Assembly (NCBI GenBank): GCA_963576725.1
Contig: OY755237.1
Coordinates: 67,180,269 to 67,244,268 of the forward strand
DNA from: Azorinus chamasolen
Taxonomy: Eukaryota; Mollusca; Bivalvia; Cardiida; Solecurtidae
Length of the DNA stretch: 64,000 nt
Direction of reading: 5' to 3'
The number at the start of each line of letters is the position of its first letter. Position 1 is the first letter of the stretch. The notes under the pieces were generated by a model that was not told the DNA's origin, did not search any database, and saw only the letters and a list, made by a program, of their open reading frames with translations. Shown in pieces: positions 59,365 through 64,000 of this stretch. The translations under genes were made by a program, and so were the position numbers.

Positions 59365-59480
59365 GAAGAAGTCCGTTATATCCGAATATTGGTGTCAAAC
59401 GTTTCACCTATCCGGATGTGATCAAAGGACGGGTGCGCAAAGGTGTTAGCGGCCATCTTTGGACCGTCACATTGAATTAG
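59365..59480 (+). other. Candidate terminal exon
   Basis: A pyrimidine-rich stretch ending TTGTATTACAG (to 59364) looks like a splice acceptor. From 59367 the frame reads RSPLYPNIGVKRF, then DVIKGRVRKG and GHLWTVTLN before TAG at 59478-59480. Its composition is protein-like and differs from the repeats. I do not recognise the family, upstream exons are not identifiable, and no AATAAA follows closely, so a pseudoexon is possible. Confidence 0.3.
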
Positions 59481-59568
59481 TTGGTTGTCTAGGTATATTT
59501 CTAGATCAAAGGGGTTCGAGTTACGGGAAGTGTAAAGGGGCAGGTCCCTGGGTCAGGTGTGGAAATCT

Positions 59569-59787
59569 GCTTACTCCTTATCCTACTGAGAAAAAAAATA
59601 ATGTCTGCTCAAATCTGGATTTGGTGCCATTTTGACTACTTCCAATTCGACCAAACGTATGAGAAACTATTGACCGAGTATCAAACAGCTTGGATCCAGA
59701 TGAGACGCCGAGTTACTCGGCATCTCATCTGGATCCAAGCTGTTTGCAAATGCGAGTCAAGTCTCGGTTGACCATATAAGGGTTTAA
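59569..59787. mobile_element. B2-variant MITE
   Basis: TTACTCCTTATCCTACTGAG left; TGACTACTTCCAATTCGACC; hairpin 59682-59746 with matching CCAGATGAG in both arms; ATATAAGGGTTTAA right. Confidence 0.75.
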
Positions 59788-60057
59788 TCTTCTAAATTCA
59801 TATGTTTTCTCCGTCAATCTTGACCATACCTCGAAGCCACGGAAGATATGTTGGTAGATCAACTAGTTCCTTTGAAGTTAAGATGTTATGACCAGGAATA
59901 CACAATTTGTTTAATTAAAGCAAGCTAATTACGCAATTTATTATGACGAACCCCAAACTGTTACGAAATTCTACGTGTTACTTACATCCAGAGATAGGAA
60001 TTAAACAGGATGTAAATATACCCTCAAGACGGGGCCTAAATCACTGTTGAATAGGCG

Positions 60058-60232
60058 TACAGCAGAACCGGTCGTAAGCGGTCAGTCATTTATTTAAAAA
60101 CAGTCTTTAAAAAGCGGGTGGTTGCTTAATGCAGGGCATAAGTAATGCAGAAAGCTCTTACAAGAGTTTTCTGCATTACTTTTGGCATGTATTAAGCTAC
60201 CGCATGTCTTACAGACTAATTACAGACCGCTT
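60058..60232. repeat. C-family MITE cut by D
   Basis: CAGCAGAACCGGTCGTAAGCG left; hairpin apex GCTCTTACAAGAG; stops at GACCGCTTAA, the TTAA inside the right terminal repeat, where D begins. Confidence 0.75.
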
Positions 60233-60459
60233 AACCCATTACCTTATAGACTATTTTCAGACCCTACCTCTTTAAATAAATCTACCGAAAAGGAGCATTA
60301 ACTAGAGAAAAGGAAAAAAATAGAATTTTGTAGTATGAAACCATTGTGATAAATAGAGCATTTGCTCCTATAGGAGCAAATGCTCTATTTATCACAATGG
60401 TTTCAAGAAGTGGTTATTACAGAGATGTAGAAAGGCGTATTTATGGAGGAAAGGGTTAA
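60231..60459. mobile_element. D-family TTAA MITE
   Basis: TTAA at 60231-60234 and 60456-60459. Perfect 70-bp palindrome 60336-60405, apex GCTCCTATAGGAGC. Confidence 0.9.
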
Positions 60460-60812
60460 GGAATGTCCATCTTATGTAGAGATACTGCACATTTGCAAAT
60501 ATTTTTGTTAATCACTGCTCCATTGTAAAGCTGTTTGCAAATGCGAGTTTCATGTCGCGTATAGCATGATAAGCGTTAATACATGCAGATGCATGATGCA
60601 TTTTTTTGATACAGTCATACTCATTGGTTTCGACCAATTATTAAACATGTGTACAAAACTTCCGTAATTGAACCTACCGGTAATTTATTATTTACATGGA
60701 GTTCTAAATGTTCTTTTCTAAACGAATTCAGAGATCAGGGTCAAGGTTAACAGTGTCATGTGCCGCTTTCGGTTATAAGACAAAAAAAACACACAAAAAA
60801 ACCAATCATAAA
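60460..60812. other. No recognisable feature
   Basis: No hairpin. AAAGCTGTTTGCAAATGCGAG at 60528 is a B right-flank scrap. Confidence 0.35.
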
Positions 60813-60971
60813 TACAGTAAAACCTCGCTAATGCGACCACCTAAAATAGGTATAATTCTAGATGCAGGTGGTAGCTTTCTGCAATACTTTTGCCCTGCAT
60901 TAAGCAACCACCTACTTATAAAGACAACCATGTGTATTTATTAAGTGGTCGCATTAGAGGGGTTCTACTAT
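60813..60971. mobile_element. C-family MITE lacking most of the left arm
   Basis: CAGTAAAACCTCGCTAATGCG left; CAGGTGGTAGCTTTCTGC joins the arms; GAGGGGTTCTACTATA right. Confidence 0.7.
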
Positions 60972-60976
60972 ACATG

Positions 60977-61151
60977 TACAGTAGAACCTTTCTTAAGCGA
61001 CCATTAAAAAGGGAGAGGGTCTAAATAAGGGTCTGTAAGCCAGGTGGTAGCTCAATACAGGTCAAAAGTAATGCAGAAAGCTCCTATACCTGCTTTTTAA
61101 GATGCATGCGTCCATTCAATATAAGGTCGTTTAAGACAGGCTTTTACTGTA
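60977..61151. mobile_element. C-family MITE lacking most of the right arm
   Basis: CAGTAGAACCTTTCTTAAGCG left; GAAAGCTCCTATACCTGCTTTTTAAG joins at the apex; GACAGGCTTTTACTG and TA right. Confidence 0.75.
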
Positions 61152-61280
61152 TTTATATAGGAGACAATTTTAACTAGGAAAATGCATAGTGAATAACTCG
61201 TTCATGCAAAATATTCTTTAAAAGTTGTGCATATAGCTTATGTAGACACAGATCAGAAACATCTGACCAGGGTTCTTTGT

Positions 61281-61515
61281 TTAACTATTTACTCCATAGA
61301 AATGCATTTTAACGCATTTGCAAACAGAGTAGACCCAGAACAGACTGGGTCTGCAGGGGCCGTATAATCAGGGTCTCATTGCTTATATAATAATATTGAT
61401 CTGATTCTGCACTTGCTGTCGTTTCAAAAGTTGTCCGTATTCCCATGCATGTATGAAACGCATCTAATCACTATTCATATTGCCATTATTCCATTATTCC
61501 ATGAAGTACGAGTTA
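61281..61515. mobile_element. A-family MITE
   Basis: TTAACTATTTACTCC left; hairpin 61319-61385 with the right arm partly replaced (ACTGGGTCTGCAGGGGCC); GTACGAGTTAA right. Confidence 0.65.
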
Positions 61516-61542
61516 ATGAAATAGTCCCGTAGACCAACATAA

Positions 61543-61545
<3 letters not shown>

Positions 61546-61637
<92 letters not shown>

Positions 61638-61750
61638 GACTTTATTTAACGAGAGAACTCATTTGATAAAATCAATCTTCCATGAGGCCCTCAACAGTAA
61701 CATATATACAAGCACATTAAAAACAATCTAGTAAAAGCTACATACATCTT
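61546..61750 (-). repeat. (AAT)n and possible retroelement 3' end
   Basis: (AAT)n at 61546-61636. Read on the minus strand, TTAAATAAAGTCTTT leads directly into (ATT)n. This is the usual arrangement of a polyadenylation signal and microsatellite tail of a non-LTR element. Upstream body not recognised. Confidence 0.45.
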
Positions 61751-62004
61751 TAAAGATACATATGGTTACTGGTAGAATGAAAGTTTTACTTAATGGTTAG
61801 CATAGGGTCTATAATATTTCAAGGTTTTACCAAGATCCCAAAAGACGTCAGTGCGAAGTTGGCCCGATATCGCAATGACATTGGGTCCAACCACGATCAG
61901 ACGCTGCATGTGGTAACGTATATTCACCAGCTATTGTACATATGCATGGAATCGAAATGAAAGGCTATTTAAAACGCTAGGTGTTATTTAGCGGATATAC
62001 CGTA

Positions 62005-62075
62005 CAAACAGTGCTTTTAAGATGAAGCACCAAAGCAATTGGCGTCTCATCCAGATTAAAGCTGGTTGATTCACT
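62005..62075. repeat. B-family hairpin relic
   Basis: AAACAGTGCTTTTAAGATGAAGCACC..TTGGCGTCTCATCCAGATTAAAGC. Confidence 0.4.
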
Positions 62076-62251
62076 CTGATTTTCTGTATTAATGGAGACA
62101 AATAATGTCTAGCATACAAACGATAAAAACATTCAAGAGCAAACTAAAAAAATGAGTAACAATAAAACTAAGCGAATGAAATGAATGAATTAAATACTTT
62201 GTTTAACGATGGTCTAGGAACATAAAAAATAGACGATTAGAATTTTAGAAA

Positions 62252-62435
62252 TACAATAGAACCTGTCTTAAACGTCCATTAAAATGTCTGAATAAGGGCC
62301 TGTAAGTAGTCAGGTGGTAACTTAATGCAAGGCAAACGTAATGTATTACGTTTGCCCTGCATTAAGCAACCACATGTGTTTTAAGATTTCTATGCCCAAT
62401 CAATATAAGGTCGCTTAAGACAGGTTCTACTTACA
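62252..62435. mobile_element. C-family MITE without the AAAGCTCC apex
   Basis: CAATAGAACCTGTCTTAAACG left, GCTTAAGACAGGTTCTACTT right. Stem CTTAATGCAAGGCAAACG and complement meet at TAATGTATTA. Confidence 0.8.
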
Positions 62436-62628
62436 TGGCTGGATACGTTTACGTAGATCCCCATCCCTCGCGATCCCCATAACCCATCAGTCGACCCCTC
62501 TCCAGCATTAATGGCATAGCCTAATAGAAGCTTAGAGAAGATATTTTTGAGAGTGGACAGTCAATTCGTTGAAAGAAAGACATGCTGCCGAATTAAGGTT
62601 TTCCACTATAGATTTGTATTTATATAAC

Positions 62629-62844
62629 TACAGTAGAACCGGTCCTATGTGGAAATTCATTTATTGAACAGTAGTCTTAGGAGTCTTAAAAAGCAGCCTT
62701 TAGCTTAATGTAGGACAACAGTTATGCAGAAATCTCCTATGGGAGCTTTCTGCATTACGTTTGACCTGCATAAAGCTACCACATGCCTTACATACCCATA
62801 ACAAGACCTCTTTTTGATGGCCACCTAAGACAGGTTCCGCTGTA
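62629..62844. mobile_element. C-family MITE
   Basis: CAGTAGAACCGGTCC left, GACAGGTTCCGCTG right. Hairpin with centre TCTCCTATGGGAGC. Confidence 0.8.
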
Positions 62845-62963
62845 CGAGTTTTTGATGTAAGGTAGGTGCATTTATCTGTTGTACGAGTTTTTGATATACG
62901 GTAGGTGCATTTATCTGTTGTACGAGTTTTTGATATAAGGTAGGTGCATTTATCTGTTGTACG

Positions 62964-62998
<35 letters not shown>

Positions 62999-63093
62999 AA
63001 GGTAGGTGCATTTATCTGTTGTACGAGTTTTTGGATATAAGGTAGGTGCATTTGTCTGTTGCACGAGTTTTTGATAAAAGTTAGGTGCATTTT
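62843..63093. repeat. 38-bp minisatellite, six units
   Basis: Unit starts TACGAGTTTTTGATATAAGG and ends TGCATTTATCTGTTG. Unit four carries a run of about 27 T. The array starts exactly at the TA that ends the C element. Confidence 0.92.
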
Positions 63094-63159
63094 AGAGGAT
63101 TTTGAGAGTTATGAGCGCGGTGACTTTAGGCAGTACTGCAGTCGAACTGGTGTCATTGG

Positions 63160-63570
63160 CCTGATGAATATTCTGACTTGAAATACCGAATTTATTAACA
63201 CTACTTAGCTGAAATTGTTATAATATCATACTTATGGCCAAGGCATATTAATGTTATTACAGAGCTACAGATAAGGCGCGTACCCGAAATACTAAAATCG
63301 TCATTTCTCCACTATACCCTATACTGTGATCACTCTGCGAGACGATTCCAAAGAGCGGTCACAGTATAGGGTTTGGTGGAGAAATAAAAAAGGAGCTATT
63401 CTTGAAAATGTTTAGATTTACTCATCTTTTCTTGAAAATGTTTAGATTTCTTTTCTGAACCTCTGCATGATCGGTAAAATCAGATCTATATTATTTTGTA
63501 AGCAAACAGAGCAGACCCTGACCATACAGGGTTGTCTGATCTGGGTCTACTCTGTTTGCAAAATGCGTTA
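63160..63570. mobile_element. A-family MITE hosting E
   Basis: CTGATGAATATTCTGAC..TATAATATCATACTTATGGCC left; after E it resumes ATCGGTAAAATCAGATCTATATT, hairpin 63502-63559 with a shortened centre. Confidence 0.7.
63262..63460. mobile_element. E-family MITE nested in A, right end duplicated
   Basis: AGAGCTACAGATAAGGCGCG left. Hairpin with apex CTCTGCGAGACG. TTCTTGAAAATGTTTAGATTT occurs twice in tandem at the right end. Confidence 0.75.
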
Positions 63571-63624
63571 ACGTGTTTAGAGTACACTTTCATTTATAAC
63601 TCGTATACTTAGAAAATTACGACC

Positions 63625-63775
63625 CGACAAACATGTGCAAAAGACATGAATCCAAACTCAGGACCTGGTCTGGATCTAGATCGTTTGATACTTGGGCAAT
63701 GCTTTCTCAAAGGCTAGATCAAATCGGAAATTAGTAACAATTGACTATTTCAGAGTAGCAGGATAGAGGTTACGG
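63625..63775. repeat. B2-variant copy, hairpin centre lost
   Basis: AAAGACATGAATCCAAACTCAGGACCTGGTCTGGATC, tail TGGGCAATGCTTTCTC and AGCAGGATAGAGGTTA. Confidence 0.5.
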
Positions 63776-63832
63776 GAAGTCGGAGTTGCCTATCCCAGTT
63801 TCAGTTTCCCCGACCAACATTAATTTGCATTC

Positions 63833-64000
63833 TTAACCCTTTAACTGTTGCTATGTAAACGACTTTTAACGCATTTGCAAACAGAGTAGACCAAGATCAG
63901 ACGGTTTCTATAGGAACCGTTTGATTAGCGTTAGCTCTGTGTGCCTATGAATTTATATACATGTATTCATGTATATGTTTGCCTATGAATTTATATACAT
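63833..64000. mobile_element. A-family MITE running off the window
   Basis: TTAACCCTTTAACTG at 63833; hairpin 63876-63945 with TTTCTATAGGAAC centre. TTTGCCTATGAATTTATATACAT is repeated in tandem at the edge. Confidence 0.7.

Noticed and set aside
853..63945. Rho-independent terminators or attenuators at the hairpins
   Set aside because: Stems are far longer than terminator stems, lack a T tract, and recur as families with target duplications.

Overview
The window is intergenic or intronic DNA from an animal genome, most likely a mollusc and probably a bivalve. That placement rests on low GC, many microsatellites, one eukaryotic tRNA-Asn gene and an extreme load of short non-autonomous DNA transposons. 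I cannot name the species. No protein-coding gene is convincing: the longest open frames are either low-complexity repeats or readings through palindromes. The one solid gene is a tRNA-Asn(GTT) at 49564-49637.

Almost everything else is MITE-like foldback elements of roughly 160-450 bp, each built around a 60-95 bp hairpin. My own family labels are as follows. A (with end-variant A') has TTAA-bounded ends beginning CCCTTT and a hairpin with arms AAACAGAGTAGACCCAGATC..GACGGCTCC; more than fifty full or partial copies are present. B and B2 also have TTAA ends and a hairpin TTTGGATCC..GAGACGCCGAG; about fifty copies. A2 has the hairpin GTGTAGACCC..GAGGGCTCC. D has TTAA ends and the hairpin GAAACCATTGTGATAAATAG..TTTGCTCC. 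H and I are rarer TTAA families. C and C2 have TA target duplications and ends CAGTAAAACC or CAGTAGAACC, with the hairpin TTAATGCAGG..AAAGCTCC or TTAAAGCAAGG..AACGCTCC; about forty copies. E has ends near CAGATAAGGTGCGT, F has TA plus CAGTGCTCCC ends, and G is a CCAAT-containing foldback. J and L are larger inverted-repeat elements. TTAA duplication with CCC ends is the known piggyBac signature, and TA duplication with CAGT ends is the known Tc1/mariner-pogo signature. No transposase is encoded here.

Layout: 1-12 kb is a dense mosaic of A, B, C and D. 12.0-14.4 kb holds the large L elements, one split by F, and J. 14.5-28.5 kb is again mosaic, with an inverted segmental copy linking 19.3-19.7 kb and 28.1-28.5 kb. 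28.5-31 kb is sparser. 31.3-31.85 kb is a three-level nest. 32.2-35.2 kb contains a repeat in opposite orientations and a tandemly duplicated block with long inverted repeats. 35.4-45.4 kb is mosaic with several nests. 45.5-47.3 kb is irregular tandem and CT-rich repeat. 47.8-48.6 kb is a deep nest of A, G, C and D. 49.6 kb is the tRNA. 50-64 kb is mosaic with a trinucleotide tract at 52.3-52.7 kb, minisatellites at 53.1 and 62.8 kb, and two possible retroelement 3' tails at 57.8 and 61.6 kb.

The most interesting aspect is modularity. Families with unrelated ends share the same hairpin parts: the apex GCTCCTATAGGAGC occurs in A, C and D, and a roughly 37-nt arm is shared by E and F. A single mismatch at a fixed position of the stem recurs across A, B, H and I. 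Together with the nesting, this suggests hairpin cassettes that outlive or move between terminal families.
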